Positions 47,731 to 59,011 of a stretch of 64,000 bases of DNA are shown one piece after another. The DNA comes from Cristatella mucedo (taxonomy: Eukaryota; Bryozoa; Phylactolaemata; Cristatellidae): positions 7,263,501 through 7,327,500 of the forward strand of contig WPIO01000007.1 in assembly GCA_009760855.2 (NCBI GenBank). Reading direction: 5' to 3'. Under the pieces are notes generated by a model. It did not search any database. It was not told the origin of the DNA and was given only the letters and a program-made list of their open reading frames with translations. A program made the translations under genes and the position numbers. Position 1 is the first letter of the stretch. The number at the start of each line of letters is the position of its first letter.

Positions 47731-48765
47731 CAGCTCGAAATCTAGGTGTCATGTTCCAAAGTGACCTCTCTTTAAACGACCACGTCAGCTCCACAATCAA
47801 GTCTGCCTACTTTCAGCTACATAGCATTGCTAAAATTTGGGCTTGTTTAGATTAGGATACCGTGTCTAAGTTGGTCCATGCATTCGTGACATCCCGTCTT
47901 GACATCTGTAACTCACTGCTTGCTGGCCTACCGGCATGTGCGATCAGGCAATTACAGCTAGTGGAAAACTCCGCAGCTAGGCTTGTCTGTCGTGAGCGCC
48001 GCAGTTGCCACATCACACCCCCTTCTCACTGACCTGCTTTGGCTACCCGTCAAGTAAAGCATCGACTTCAATGTTTTGTCGCTTACTTTTAGGTCAGTTC
48101 ATTCTTTGGCTCCAGCCTATCTCTCATATCTGCTCCCCCACCAGGCCAAGCATCGTACCACCCGCTTTTCGGAATCCAACAGTTTACTAATACCTCGTAC
48201 AAACCTCAAATCCTTTGGAGACCTTGCATTTAGTTCGTATGCTCCCAAAGCCTGGAACTCCCTCCCGACCTGCGTCAGAACATCCCCTGACTTGACCAAA
48301 TTTAAAAAGAACCTAAAAACACCTATTTATGACAGCATTTAGGGGGTCCCCGTTATTCGTATCTTCATAGCCGTGATGGCGCACTAGGTAAGGCGGTTGC
48401 TTTCACGACATTGGTCCCGAGGTCATGGGTTCGATTCCTGCGGTGGGCGATTCCTTATCGCCACTGCAAGCGGTGGTGATAGCCATAAAGGCTCTTCTGT
48501 CGCTATACAAAAAAGAAGCTGTTTAATCAGCAAGGATTTATTTATTTATTTATGCGTGCTGACACTGTGCGTGCTGCTACTAACCACACTTGCATGCTGA
48601 CTGACTCTGTGCATATCAACCCTAACTATGTTATTCATGTTGTTTATCAAGCATGATATTACTCACCATTCAATCGCGTTTCCCTTTGCAGCAAATGTAA
48701 AGCGCCTAGAAATATATTGAGTTCTCTGAGGGCGCTTTATCAAGTGCATTATTGTTGTTATTACT
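47731..48765 (+). mobile_element. LINE-B 3' half, split by SINE-A
   Basis: Plus-strand LINE-B from ARNLGVMFQSDLSLNDHVSS to the tail. Coding is broken by stops near 47,853 and by small indels. It is interrupted at 48,367-48,548 by a SINE-A and resumes with TTATGCGTGCTGACACTG. Tail hairpin and (ATT/GTT)n at 48,690-48,765. It sits inside the GC-rich domain as an AT-richer island. Confidence 0.88.
48367..48548 (+). mobile_element. SINE-A nested in LINE-B
   Basis: Near-consensus SINE-A: GCCGTGATGGCGCACTAGGT, B box GGTTCGATTCC, GGCTCTTCTGTCGCTATAC and a (TTTA)n tail. It entered the LINE-B 3' UTR, so SINE-A was active after this LINE-B copy. Confidence 0.92.
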
Positions 48766-48779
48766 ATAAGCAAAATAAC

Positions 48780-49355
48780 GGCGAAGTTATGGAGATCTCT
48801 TCTTTTAACTTCCACCGCGTTAGCGTAGCTCGTCTGCACGATGGAGATGATAAGTTGCTCTGTGAAAAAACAAACAAAAGAAAAAGAAGTCGACATTCGA
48901 TCGGGAAAGTGGAATCCGCTCGGCCAATGAACGGCTCCTGTAAGGCGTGCGGGCGTGCCCCTCGTTATTGCCCTCGTCGATGCAACGAAGCGAGCGCCCA
49001 GCTCGGTTTCGGCCGCGCGGCGCTTTCGGAAGCAACGACGTCTGCCTGACGCCATTTGGCTGGGGACCGTCTCGTTCTGCTCCACTCTTCGCCGCCAGCC
49101 ACGCGAGCTCGCAGACCGTGACGACGGAGACGCGGAGCGACTCGCATTTCTCCCAGTCGCAGCGCGATTAAAGGGCTCCGCTCTCGCCGCCGCTTCTCTT
49201 TAGCGAGCCGGTAGCGATAGACCGGCGCCTGCCTCTCGCAGCCACCGGGCGTTCGTCTCCGTTCGTTTAGGTCGCGTCAGCGCCGCGACGACCGCCGCGG
49301 GCGGCGCCTCGACGGAGGGCGGAAAGGCGCGGGCGACGCCTCCGGTGGCGCGCGA

Positions 49356-49388
<33 letters not shown>

Positions 49389-49566
49389 TTGAGTAGCGCG
49401 CGCGCGCGCGCGCGCGCGCGCCAGCCCCGGACCCCATACGCGCTACTCGTCGCCTCGGCCGGCGCTCATCGCGCGGCTCCCGCGGCTGAGACTCCTCGAT
49501 CGCCACTCGCGGCTGCGGCGGCCTAGCGCGCTGCGCCGCGTGTCCGCGTTCGCGGCGCATCTCGAG
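48780..49566. other. CpG-rich island with (GCC)11 and (CG)12
   Basis: GC-rich DNA with (GCC)n at 49,356-49,388 and an alternating CG run at 49,397-49,421, a classic Z-DNA-forming sequence. The ORFs are Arg/Ala/Pro-rich shadows. Confidence 0.6.
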
Positions 49567-49567
49567 G

Positions 49568-49663
49568 CGACGCTCACGGCAGACAAGCCAGAGCTGCAGA
49601 GTTTTGCGTCAGCTCTAAGCGCCTGATTGCACACGCTGGTAGACCGGCAAGCAGTGAGTTACT
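49568..49663 (-). mobile_element. LINE-B internal fragment inside CpG island
   Basis: 96 bp matching reversed LINE-B coding (the ACAGACAAGCC, AGAGTTTTGC, GCAAGCAGTGAGTTA region, that is SLLAGLP...LVCRER). It lacks the 3' tail on one side and the 5' part on the other, and GC-rich DNA adjoins both ends. Confidence 0.8.
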
Positions 49664-50369
49664 ATTCATCTCGCGCGCGAGAGCTGACGCGCGGCTATTG
49701 TTGGAAAAGCCGTGCATACCGCGGGAAACTAAATGCAGATGCCCGGCGTCGGCGCTGGGATCGCTGCTCGCCGCTTAGCTAGCCGCGGGGCTTGCGGCCT
49801 CGCGCGAGGGCCGCCACGCTTCGAGCGCTGGAGGCGCGTGGCGGCGCCGCTTCTTCGCGCGGCGGCGCTGCGACGAAGACGCGGCCGCCGTCCGGCGTCG
49901 CGTCGACCGCACTCGTGGCGGGCGCGAGCGCGACGCGGCGGCGGCGGCGGGGTAGCGCTAGCCGCACTTTTTCGCCTGCGGTGCACTAGAATCCCAGCCC
50001 ATGGGCTGTTTCCGGAAGCGCACGCAACTGGGTGACCACGTGACCGTGCACGCGTCGAGCATCGCGCAGCAGCGGAGGAGCGGTGTGCGTGAAAGACGCT
50101 GGGAGGCGTCGAACTGAATGGCGGGATTGAAGACCGCTCCTCCCTCCCTGGCAGCCCAATGGGTCTGGCAGAAGGAGCTGCGGGCCGGCGCGCGCGCTCT
50201 GTATGCCGCTCATTCGCTCTTTGCTCAGAGCGCCATACTTTGTGCACGTGACTGCCGCCGATGCCACCATCGCCCTGGTAAAATGGGCCCGTCGAGCGGC
50301 GTGCTTGGGCGAGCGGCTTCGGGCTCTCACAGCAGCTAATGCAACGTCCTTCCTGCATAGAGCCAGGAC
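49664..50369. other. CpG-rich island, no gene assigned
   Basis: GC-rich, no recognised coding; continues the island beyond the LINE-B fragment. Confidence 0.45.
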
Positions 50370-51084
<715 letters not shown>

Positions 51085-51281
51085 AAGCACAGAAAGATCG
51101 GTTAATGTGTGGTCTGCGTTTTTGTATATGTGCATGATTCTAGTTGCTGGGCACGCCAGCACTCGGCCTGGCAGGCAGACCGGTAGTGCCTTCTACCAGC
51201 CCAGGGTCGAACAGCTGTTGGATGTGGCCCAAGGGACGGGCCAGTACTCAGCTGTGGTCTGGCGGCTGTGGTATGGTTGGA

Positions 51282-51498
51282 CACAGGCCACAGGCCACAG
51301 GCCACAGGCCACAGGCCACAGGCCACAGGCCACAGGCCACAGGCCACAGGCCACAGGCCACAGGCCACAGGCCACAGGCCACAGGCCACAGGCCACAGGC
51401 CACAGGCCACAGGCCACAGGCCACAGGCCACAGGCCACAGGCCACAGGCCACAGGCCACAGGCCACAGGCCACAGGCCACAGGCCACAGGCCACAGGC
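51282..51498. repeat. Heptanucleotide array (CACAGGC)31
   Basis: 31 uninterrupted 7-bp units with no variant seen. Each frame encodes the same heptapeptide period (ATGHRPQ), so the long ORFs across it carry no gene evidence. It begins about 200 bp after the GA/GACA block. Confidence 0.98.
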
Positions 51499-51499
51499 T

Positions 51500-53905
51500 T
51501 TGTAATCCCGCCAACTCACGAATGAACTGTGGCTGGGAGGGAGTAAAGGTTGTGGGAACGCCGCCTTCAGAGAGAAGAGCTGTGCTTGGGAAGCGCTGTA
51601 GGTGCCTACGAAAATACGCGTCGTTGTGAGCGAGCTTCGGTGTTCCGCCTGCTGTCGCGAACTTGCTGTTGAGGGAGCATTATAAATCTAAATAGTAGAC
51701 AAGTAGAGATTCAATTGCAGACGGCGCTAAAGTGAGATCAGACGCCAGGTAGTGGCCGACCGCTGGCATCGTTGATCCGACTACCCTCACGTTCGCTTCA
51801 TTTCCGCTCATGCCGCCTGCGCACCTTCAGAGTGGACGACGCAGAAGTAGCGGACTAAATGGGTCGAACCTCGAGGGCGCAGAAACACCGGCAGAGCACC
51901 TGCCGTCGAGCGCGCTAAGAGCGCCTCGATTTCCTGGCGACAAACGCCGGGAATGACGGCTAGCGTCTTCATCGACGGCGAAGCGGTCGCTGGCAGCGTG
52001 CAGATGCGTCAGCGGTAAGTATGAGGAGACCGGGCGGCGCGCTAGCGGAGCGTGCTCGCGAACCGCCATTCGTGCGCCAGCCAGATCGAGAGCTGAAAGC
52101 AGAGAGCAAGGCTAAGCACGCGCGCACCACCTGCCCGCCGCCATTTTAGGCCGAGTCAACGGACGACCTGCGCGCCGACTGACTGTGCGCATTTAGCGCT
52201 TCTTTTGAGCGGCATTTGCGAGCGCAGCGGGTCGCGGCGGCGCTACCACCGCCGCCGCCGCCGCCGTGGTTGGTTTGCACTGCTCCCGGAAGGAGCTCCT
52301 GCCACCGCCGCTGCCGCTGTGGCTGCTTGGACTGCTCTGACCAGTCTCGATAGTAATGGCTGCCGTGTCGTCATCGCTCCGCAGCTGCGCTCTGCGAATC
52401 GCAGCCGTCGCGAGGCGAACTTTCATTTGGCAAAATCCTAGAGCCGACGGCTTGCGTAGGCTCGTTTCGAGCTGCGCGCTTCGGCTACAGCGCGCAGCTC
52501 GTCTTCGCGGACGGTCGTCGCGGCAGCAGCGCAGCGAGCGAGTCGCGGCCATCGGTCGCATGTCGCAGCCCTGCCGCGTGGGCTCAAGCGGCGCGGCGCT
52601 GTCCCGGGCGGCGCGGCGCCGTCAAGGAGTCGCTTTGCGGTCGGCGGCTGGTGTTGGCCACGACCGTCTGCTGCAAGACCCCCGCCCCCCTGCGGGACTG
52701 CGGGACTGCGTCCGGACGGGGCCGACGCGACTCGGACGTGCGGGCTCTCGTAGAGGCGAGCGCAGCCCGTAGGCCGTCTCAGCTCCACTTCCGGCTTCGC
52801 GCAGGCGATGACCGTGGGTACAACTGGCGCACGAAGAGTCGGCCGGCTTCGCATCAGTTGTCGGTGCAGACCTGCCGCGCGCGTGCGCCTCAACCACGTC
52901 GCCCGGACTTTCTAAATATAGTGCTCGCACTGGGCGGGATACCGCACAGCGCTAAAAGGACAGGAAACTGCAACGCGCTGCTATCGGTAGTCGAGCTCTC
53001 GAGTCGAGCTCTTTCGAGCGAGATGCGAGATATCGGTGCACCTAATTTGATGCACCTGCTCGTAGCGGTGCACCTACTTCGGAAGGCTCGAGGCCTTGGA
53101 GCGCACGTTTCGCGTCGAGCGCTCATTGCTTAGCAGTCCGAGCTGAATGCTCTGGCGACTCGAAGGAAAGAAACGTTAGCAGTGACTCTCGGAAAGCGTC
53201 GCGAAGAGGTCTTGCCTACACAGTTTTCAGGATTTCAGAACTACAATCTATACATTCTGCATAGAGCTGTTTCTCGCACCGATTTAATGAAGAAAAGAAA
53301 ATGTACGCACGCAGCAGCAAGCACGCAGGTAGCGCTCCGCCCGTGCGAACTGACATCAACCGAGTTCGACCGACGCTTGATTAGCAGCAGGCTTCGTGCA
53401 GCTACGGGCTTTTCGCTGAGTGGCCACATCCTTACCTTGAATGGACGTCCGGGGAAGTTTGACGTCGCTCTGGCCACGTTCTCTGTCCTAACGGCTTGGC
53501 GAGCCGAGAGGCGTCTTTATTTCTTCCAGAGGTGTCTAATTTACTTAAAACAGTCAAGTCTTATATAGATTGAGCGGCATTGAGAAGTCACGCACAGTCG
53601 ATCCCATATTTTTTCCAGCAGAAACCATTTGAAGCTGCAAAGGGCTCTGGCACTTTCCAAAAAATGGCGACATCTCACTTCCGGGACGACTGAAGCTGCA
53701 CGCCTTCGTACCTGTCCAGAGCGATGCGCAAGTCCAGCTTTCAGAGCACGAAGCCGCAGGCACAGTATTCGGTAGCCCCATTTATATAGGAACTGCTTCT
53801 CGAGGCCCTCTAGAAATATTCCTACCATTCGCTATACAGAAGACGACACTGGGCGGGCGTAGTGCGCGAGGTGCAGGGTCGTGGCCCGCTCAGCCCCATC
53901 CGGGC
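51500..53905. other. Mostly CpG-rich sequence, no gene assigned
   Basis: GC-rich core 51,780-53,130, with (GCC)n at 52,246-52,266 and a 13-bp hairpin at 52,468-52,501; the last 0.7 kb is more AT-balanced. Many ORFs on both strands, none with a recognised domain. Confidence 0.45.
52468..52501. other. Perfect inverted repeat, 13-bp stem
   Basis: Arms CGAGCTGCGCGCT (52,468-52,480) and AGCGCGCAGCTCG (52,489-52,501), 8-nt loop. Shares GCTGCGCGCTTCG with the hairpin at 54,046. Confidence 0.95.
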
Positions 53906-53906
53906 T

Positions 53907-54042
53907 ATGCTGACAGGAGTTATGCACGGAGGATGTTATGATGACAGGAGTTATGTTGATGTTATGCTGACAGGAGTTATGCACGGAGGATGTTATGATG
54001 ACAGGAGTTATGTTGATGTTATACTGACAGGAGTTACGCACT
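53907..54042. repeat. 57-bp tandem repeat, 2.4 copies
   Basis: Units at 53,907-53,963, 53,964-54,020 and partial 54,021-54,042. Each unit holds two copies of an ATGMTGACAGGAGTTATG core. The first two units are identical as read. Confidence 0.95.
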
Positions 54043-54045
54043 GAG

Positions 54046-54086
54046 GCGCGGCGTCAAGCTGCGCGCTTCGCAGCTTGACGCCGCGC
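54046..54086. other. Perfect inverted repeat, 18-bp stem, 5-nt loop
   Basis: Arms GCGCGGCGTCAAGCTGCG (54,046-54,063) and CGCAGCTTGACGCCGCGC (54,069-54,086), loop CGCTT. Lies 4 bp after the 57-bp tandem repeat, at the edge of the next CpG-rich block. Confidence 0.96.
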
Positions 54087-54089
54087 GAA

Positions 54090-55080
54090 AGGCATCCCGG
54101 GAAGGCCGCTCGCTGAGCGCGGTAGCTCCGCCTCGGAAATTCTAAGGGGCCTGGTTACCAAGTTTCCTCGAGGCGCAGCCTGCGACGACTTCGTTTCGTC
54201 GCCGCGGCGCCGCGCTTGCTTGCTTCGCGCGCCCTCTCGAGAGCGGAAGCTGTACGGTTGCTGCAGACGCATCTCCGTCCCAGAGAGAGCCGGACGCGTC
54301 AGCTTTCTCTCGGCGGCGGGCTAATTTTCGTCAAGCTCTTTTTCCGCAGCTCGCTATGGCCGTCCTAGTCGGCTGCATGCACTTTTTTCGGCCCGTTCAT
54401 CTCGCGGAACCGATTTCGCTGCTGCCGTTCCATTGCGTGACGACCGCACCGCGAACAAAGGACGCTCGGCGGCGACGCGGTCTCGGCTGCTGACCGATCG
54501 CAGCCGCTACTGCTGCTGCTGCTGCTGCTGCGGCGGCGGCCGGCGCCCTCTGAGCGCCGGCCGGCTCTACCGCTCGCGCCGCTGTCGCCTTTGTCCCGAG
54601 CTCGCGCGCGTGCGCGAGCGCGCTCGCCGCCATCGATCTTCCTCTTTATTTGCTCTCGCATTTACCGAGGGCCGCCGCGCGCTGCCGAGGGCTTGCTCAT
54701 TTGACCGGCGACTCCGAGGAGTCAACCGAGGATGGTCGCATTAGCGCTCGCTTAGGGCCTCGCGCCTAGGGCGCCGAGCACCGAGCGCGGACCGTCCGAT
54801 GGCCGGAAGTGGCGCGGGCGCCCAAAGACCGCAGCGGAGCGCAGAGCAGCATAAGGGCAGCGCTCTCGGAGCAAGGCAGAGCAGCAAAGGGCAGCGCGGC
54901 GCAGCGCAGCACTCTCTCGGGGCGCAGCACTCTCTGCGCTGCTCGATCCGCTGCCGCCGCCGCCGCCGGGTGCGTTGCTAGCCGACGGTCCTGATGCGGT
55001 GAAGACGGTCCTCATCCATGCTAGCCGACGGTCCCGATGCGCCGAAGGCAGGAGAAGAGGGGACGGATAGTGACGGATAG
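54090..55080. other. CpG-rich island with (CTG)n and foldback
   Basis: GC-rich; (CTG/CTA)n at 54,508-54,530, a 10-bp stem at 54,537-54,546 and 54,554-54,563, and GCAGCGC-rich repeats at 54,830-54,930. No recognised gene. Confidence 0.5.
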
Positions 55081-55584
55081 ATAGATAATCCTCCGGCTGA
55101 CGGTGCAGCCACTGAAACGTGTGCTGGCCAAAGCGGCTGGACCGTGAGAATGCTTGAGATTATGGTTAACGGCTCCTGCATTATAATGATTGAGCACAAA
55201 TATGTCACCATCTAAGCTTAGACCCTACAAAGAAAATACCAGCGCAAATGTAGCTCAGTCAACTGCACATTGCGCCTCTAAGTGAGTGACCCGCTATGGC
55301 CGGCACAGGACTCGCGTTCCCTCTGCGGCTGTAGAATAGACTGCTCTGCGCTAAAGGTATGGGCTTGCTATATTAAGCCGATCTTGATCGCTGTCGCGTT
55401 CTGCTACGGCCGGCGTTCCTGCGCGTATCGGCCTCAGCGCCAACGACACGCTAGCATCGCTCCGAGGCGCCATTCGTCAGTATTATTCGCTCAATCGTAA
55501 GAAGAGGCACGCGTTGAGTGCACAGTGTGCTTGCGGCAAGAGAACCTCAGTCCAGGAGCCGCAAAAGTGAAAAAGTACTTGCTG
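55081..55584. other. Unassigned sequence
   Basis: Composition nearer the genome average; no recognised feature. Confidence 0.4.
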
Positions 55585-55585
55585 A

Positions 55586-55747
55586 TTTTACAACCTCCTT
55601 TTGTACAGCGGCAGAAGAGCGTTAAAGCCTATATCACTGCCGCCTGCAGCGGCAGCGAAGGATCCGCAGGATTCGAGCCCACGGGACCTCGTGACCGAGA
55701 TCGTGAACAGCAACTGCCTTGCCTCTTGTGCCATCACGGCTAAGCTC
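55586..55747 (-). mobile_element. SINE-A-related copy, diverged
   Basis: Reversed SINE-A: GCTCTTCTGCCGCTGTAC, GCCGCTGCAGGCGGCAGTGA, GGCACAAGAGGCAAGGCAGT; the B box is decayed to GGGCTCGAATCC. Just upstream of a LINE-B 3' end. Confidence 0.7.
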
Positions 55748-55802
55748 GCAACTGTACGCATTCGCGTTACGTCTTGCGCTTTACAAGCTCCGCTTCCTTT
55801 TA

Positions 55803-56145
55803 GCCTGGAACTCCCTCCCGACCTGCGTCAGAACATCCCCTGACCTGACCACATTTAAAAGGAACCTAAAAACACACCTATTTAGGACAGCATTTAGTGG
55901 GTCCCTGTGATTCGTCCTTGATGTGCTTATGCGTGCTGACACTGTGCATGCTGCCACTAACCACATTTGCATGCTGACCCTGTGCATGTCACCCCTAACC
56001 ATATTATTCATTTCGTTTGTTTTTCAAGCATGATTTTACTTACCATTCAATTGCATTTCACTTTACAGCGAATGTAAAGCGCCTAGAGAGAGATTAAGTT
56101 CTCTGAGGGCGCTTTATCAAGTGAATTATTATTATTATTATTATC
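55803..56145 (+). mobile_element. LINE-B 3' end, near consensus
   Basis: Begins at AWNSLPTCVRTSPDLTTFKR and keeps the C-terminal codons, the complete 3' UTR, the hairpin AAAGCGCC/GGCGCTTT and (ATT)6. A recent-looking copy in the GC-rich domain. Confidence 0.92.
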
Positions 56146-56269
56146 TTTGCTATGCGCCGATGTCTAAGTAGTGATTGGGTATGTAGCGACAGGAGTGATC
56201 GACGGGGCGTGCTCACTGGACAGCATCGGCAAATATCTATGAAAAAACGCAGTTGTCGCAAGCACTTGA

Positions 56270-56558
56270 CAGGAATGTGCAGCCTATATGCAAGCGCTTC
56301 TCGGCGCAGCACGACGGCGGCGCCGAGAAGCGAAAGGCACAACAGCGAGGCCCGCGGGCGGCGCGTAACTTGCTGCAGCCAATAGGCGTAGGTCGAGCCT
56401 GCTTAGCAGCCAGCAGAGCCTTGCATTAAAATTAGTTTGAAAATATATCTATATCCGGAGCTATATAATATATATCTATATACGAGCAGGCACGAAATTC
56501 CAGGCTCTGCTGGAGCCTCGAATCGCCACCGCCGCCGCCGCTGCCGCGGGCGTGAAGA

Positions 56559-56599
<41 letters not shown>

Positions 56600-57106
56600 G
56601 CACTGGCCGCCTTCATTTTTTAATTAAATCGCGACGAGCGCGAGAGGCACTCCTGTGTGCACGGGCAGCCCACCGGGCCATTAGCGTTAATCACTCTGGC
56701 GGTAGAGTCCACTAGCCGCCGCCTCAGCCGCCGTTTGTTGCAGCGGCCATCGAAGCTGCCCTGCACGCGCTATTTGGTGCTGCGCCTCACCGTCGTGGCT
56801 GCGCCCGCGGGCGCACGTCTGTGGAGCGGAAATGCAACTCCGATATTAGCGAAGCAGCTAGCTGCCATCCAATGCGGGGGAGATGGGAGGGAGGTAGGGT
56901 CGCGAAGGTCGAGTGCTGCCGTGCGAGAAAGCTCGCTCGCTCACCACCGCCGCGTTCGCCTCACCAGTCCTGCCTCGCTTCGCCTCTCCGGCACCGTGCC
57001 GGACGACCGGCAGCCGAATAAAAGGGCGGCGTTCGCTAAAGCGATGGCTAGTTTTCTGAGGACCGGAAATGACCGCGGCGGCGCGAGGGATCCGCGTCGC
57101 GGTGAG
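56270..57106 (+). other. CpG island with possible first exon ending in a strong donor
   Basis: CpG-rich DNA with (GGC)n at 56,561-56,599, a TATA-like AATAAAAGGG (57,017-57,026) and, 80 bp on, the donor GAG/GTAAGT at 57,106/57,107. A short open frame with a good start context (GCGATGG, ATG at 57,044) runs into that donor in phase 0. It could be an upstream or alternative first exon of the SLC6 gene, or the start of another gene. Joined to the acceptor at 63,044, the frame would stop after four codons, so it would be leader rather than protein in that case. Confidence 0.35.
57017..57026 (+). promoter_or_regulatory. TATA-like element
   Basis: AATAAAAGGG followed by GCGGCG, about 20-30 bp before an ATG and 80 bp before a strong donor. 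Position and sequence only; no other promoter evidence. Confidence 0.25.
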
Positions 57107-57109
57107 GTA

Positions 57110-57645
57110 AGTGGCAGCAGCACGCGTGACGAAACGTCGTGAAGTCGAGGAGAATTTTGATTATAGTGACATTCGAAATCTTCAATGCATGATGTTCACG
57201 CACGCGGACGGTTTTGCTTGTTTCTTTGGGGGCCGCTTTCTACCTGACCGAATGCAAAGGATCGCTGTTAAAGCAAGCGTATTCGTGGTGAGCAGCATAT
57301 ATTTTAGAGGATTATATTTGACTTGTTCATTTTAATAGGACTCGATCTAGCTTAATAAAAAAAATATGTCAGCACAACCAGTGTGTTTGTAATAACGATG
57401 ATACCTACAGTTCGGCAAGTGCAGTATTATGACAAGTCTTTGAACGTCCTGACTTGTGGTTCAAATGCGGCTCCGGCTAAAAGCTGAGATACTGGACATC
57501 CGTATGACACGATCGCCAAAGCCCGTGGCTATATAAGTATCTGTATGTGAAGACAAAAACCTGCGCTTGCAGAGCGCGGTGCTCCGAATCTATCGAGTAC
57601 AAAAATATGGGTAACGTTATCCCTCAGAATTTGCTCTCCCTACAC
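57110..57645. other. Unassigned AT-richer sequence
   Basis: Composition drops sharply after the donor at 57,106; no recognised feature. Confidence 0.4.
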
Positions 57646-57649
57646 ATGC

Positions 57650-58285
57650 CTTAAAGCACCTGCCCAAAATCTGGGTGCGGTGTTTCAAAGTGACTTTTCA
57701 CCAGATGGCCACATTACCTATACGGTCAAGTCTGTCTACTTTCAGCTACGTAGCATTACAAAAGTGTGTGCTTCCTAAGACAGGGATACCACATCCAAAT
57801 TAGCCAACGCATTTGTGACGTCCCGTTTTGATTTCTGCAGCTCATTACTCGCAGGTCATCCGGCCGGTGCAATAAAGTGCTTATAGTTAGTCCAAAACTC
57901 AGCAGCTACGCTTTTCCGTCGTAAAATTCGCAACTGCCACGTGTGACACTAGTTCTCACCAACCTGCACTGGCTCCCCGTCAAGCAGCGTATCAACTTTA
58001 AGATTGTTCCACTCACTTTTAGAATCCTTCATTCTCTCTCGCTCTTTGTTTGCTTACACCGGCCAAGCCTATCCGGACTACTTCTCAATCAGGCTAGCCA
58101 CATACTTTCAGCCACACAGAATTGCAACAATTCTGGCCTGCTTAGATCGGAATACCACATCCTAGCTGCTTAACGCATTTGTCATATCACGCTCGATCGC
58201 GTTTCCTTTTCGGCAAATGCAAAGCGCCTAGAAAGAGATTGAGTTCTCCGAGGACACTTTATCAAGTGTATTATTAATTATTTTG
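57650..58285 (+). mobile_element. Old LINE-B-like fragment
   Basis: Diverged plus-strand C-terminal region (QNLGAVFQSDFSPDGHIT, LHWLPVKQRINFKI) with many stops, a scrambled segment at 58,080-58,180, and a tail AAAGCGCCTAGAAAGAGATT at about 58,218-58,285. Confidence 0.7.
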
Positions 58286-58309
58286 ACTTACTATTTTGAT
58301 AACTTACTA

Positions 58310-58951
58310 TTTACATGTCATCCGGCATGCGCAATAAGGCGCCTATATTGGGTGCAAAACTTTTCTGTTGTGCGAGCGCTGCAGAAGCCACTTTACACCA
58401 TCTGCAAGCAAATTCTCGCCTATCTGCACTCACTCGTCATCAAGCGTCGCATCGACTTCGAGGTGTTCTCACTCAGATTTAGGTCCCTACACTATCTTGC
58501 TCCACGCTACCTGTGCGAGCCACTTCCAAATCAAGCCAGGCATCTTATCGCTGGCTCTTCTGACTCAAATCATATTGCCATGCCTCGAATCAACCTAAAA
58601 TAACTTGGAGGCTGTGCCTTTAGTCCGTATGCTACCAAACCTTGTACTAACTCCCGACTGAAGTCAGCATATACCCTGACTTGACGAAATTCAAAAAAAA
58701 GCTAAAAACGCACCTGTTTTTCAAAGCATCTGTTTGGGTCCTTGTGATTTGTTCTTTGCATGCTTATGCGTGCTGGCACTGTACATCTTACCACTAACCG
58801 TATTAGGCATGTGGACGCTGTCCATGTTACCTGTAACCTTAGTATGCCGTTTGACACTGTGCATGCTTTCCCTAACTAGTCGATCATGCTTCCTTTACAG
58901 CACATGCACAGTGTCTTGAAAGAAATTAAGTTTCTGAGGACGCAATACACA

Positions 58952-58984
<33 letters not shown>
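58310..58984 (+). mobile_element. Second old LINE-B-like fragment
   Basis: Another diverged copy in tandem: YLHSLVIKRRIDFEVFSLRF, RSLHYLAPRYLCEPLPNQ, KKLKTHLFF and a tail with (ATT)n at 58,947-58,984. Confidence 0.7.
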
Positions 58985-58985
<1 letters not shown>

Positions 58986-59011
58986 GGATATCACTTTTTT
59001 CTTATTATTAT

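Noticed and set aside
51193-51519. Heptapeptide-repeat ORFs (ATGHRPQ and the reverse-strand equivalent)
   Set aside because: A 7-bp array with no stop is open in all frames; both strands give equally long ORFs.
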